From Thermomicrobiales bacterium (lineage in GTDB: Bacteria > Chloroflexota > Chloroflexia > Thermomicrobiales > UBA6265): 10,636 bases of DNA. The notes below the pieces were generated by a model. It did not search any database, was not told the DNA's origin, and saw nothing but the letters and a program-made list of their open reading frames with translations. Positions 10,573-10,636 of this stretch are shown piece by piece; position 1 is the first letter of the stretch, and each line of letters starts with the position of its first letter. The stretch covers positions 1-10,636 of the forward strand of contig JAICJJ010000047.1 in the NCBI GenBank assembly GCA_025928535.1. The letters are read 5' to 3'. The position numbers were made by a program, and so were the translations under genes.

Positions 10573-10636
10573 CGAGCACGGTGTAGATCGCCCCACTCGC
10601 CACGCTGGCCACCAGCGCCCCGATGACGGCGCCCCA
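10565..10636 (-). CDS. 3' end of an unidentified gene, hydrophobic C-terminus (partial)
   Basis: On the minus strand the frame is open from the window edge for 23 codons and ends at TGA (10567-10565). The visible residues run from WGAVIGALVASVASG to IYTVLDE: a Gly/Ala/Val-rich stretch with small residues at regular spacing, like a membrane helix, then a short acidic tail. Its stop overlaps the phosphoesterase start by 8 bases, so the two are probably co-transcribed and translationally coupled. Too little is visible to name a family. Confidence 0.55.
   Translation of the reverse strand, partial: WGAVIGALVASVASGAIYTVLDE

Overview
The window is high-GC bacterial chromosome (hand counts of coding stretches give about 65-77% GC) and carries mostly housekeeping genes. 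Gene content and sequence style (ClpC with tandem N-domains, a four-repeat ribosomal protein S1 with a long Ala/Pro/acidic tail, a MurG-like transferase, few Shine-Dalgarno-poor starts) fit a Gram-positive-type or Chloroflexota lineage. My best guess is a Thermomicrobia/Sphaerobacter-like Chloroflexota bacterium. That is an inference from family resemblance, not something the sequence proves. Layout: (1) 1-816, plus strand: the 3' three-quarters of a MurG-like glycosyltransferase, cut by the window edge. (2) 894-1175, plus: a small XRE-type helix-turn-helix gene of the kind that normally serves as a type II antitoxin. It has no toxin beside it and clearly lower GC. (3) 7059-1221, minus: three core genes in the order rpsA, clpC, radA (ribosomal protein S1, AAA+ chaperone/unfoldase, DNA-repair ATPase). 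A strong inverted repeat lies in each intergenic gap, and a good sigma70-type promoter lies upstream of rpsA. (4) 8314-7211, minus: a class V PLP aminotransferase of the alanine/serine-glyoxylate type. (5) 8556-9938, plus, divergent from the aminotransferase: an AI-2E-family (PF01594) membrane protein with an unassigned soluble C-terminal domain of about 100 residues. (6) 10572-9946, minus: a YfcE/MJ0936-type metallophosphoesterase that overlaps the 3' end of another minus-strand gene, cut off at the window edge, with hydrophobic Gly/Ala-rich sequence. How they work together: rpsA, clpC and radA serve translation, protein quality control and recombination repair. clpC and radA, 91 bases apart, may share a transcript. 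No ctsR, mcsA or mcsB precedes clpC, and no disA or PIN-domain gene follows radA, so the Firmicutes/Actinobacteria-type stress operon is not present here. The other genes appear to be independent units. No RNA gene, CRISPR array, insertion sequence or obvious novel multi-gene system is visible. The least explained items are the C-terminal domain of the AI-2E protein, the lone antitoxin-like gene, the rpsA leader and its mini-ORF, the two intergenic hairpins, and a marked excess of the palindrome CGATCG (about 32 sites by eye against roughly 4 expected). No gene-free stretch exceeds 300 bases; the longest are 5146-5394 and 8315-8555.
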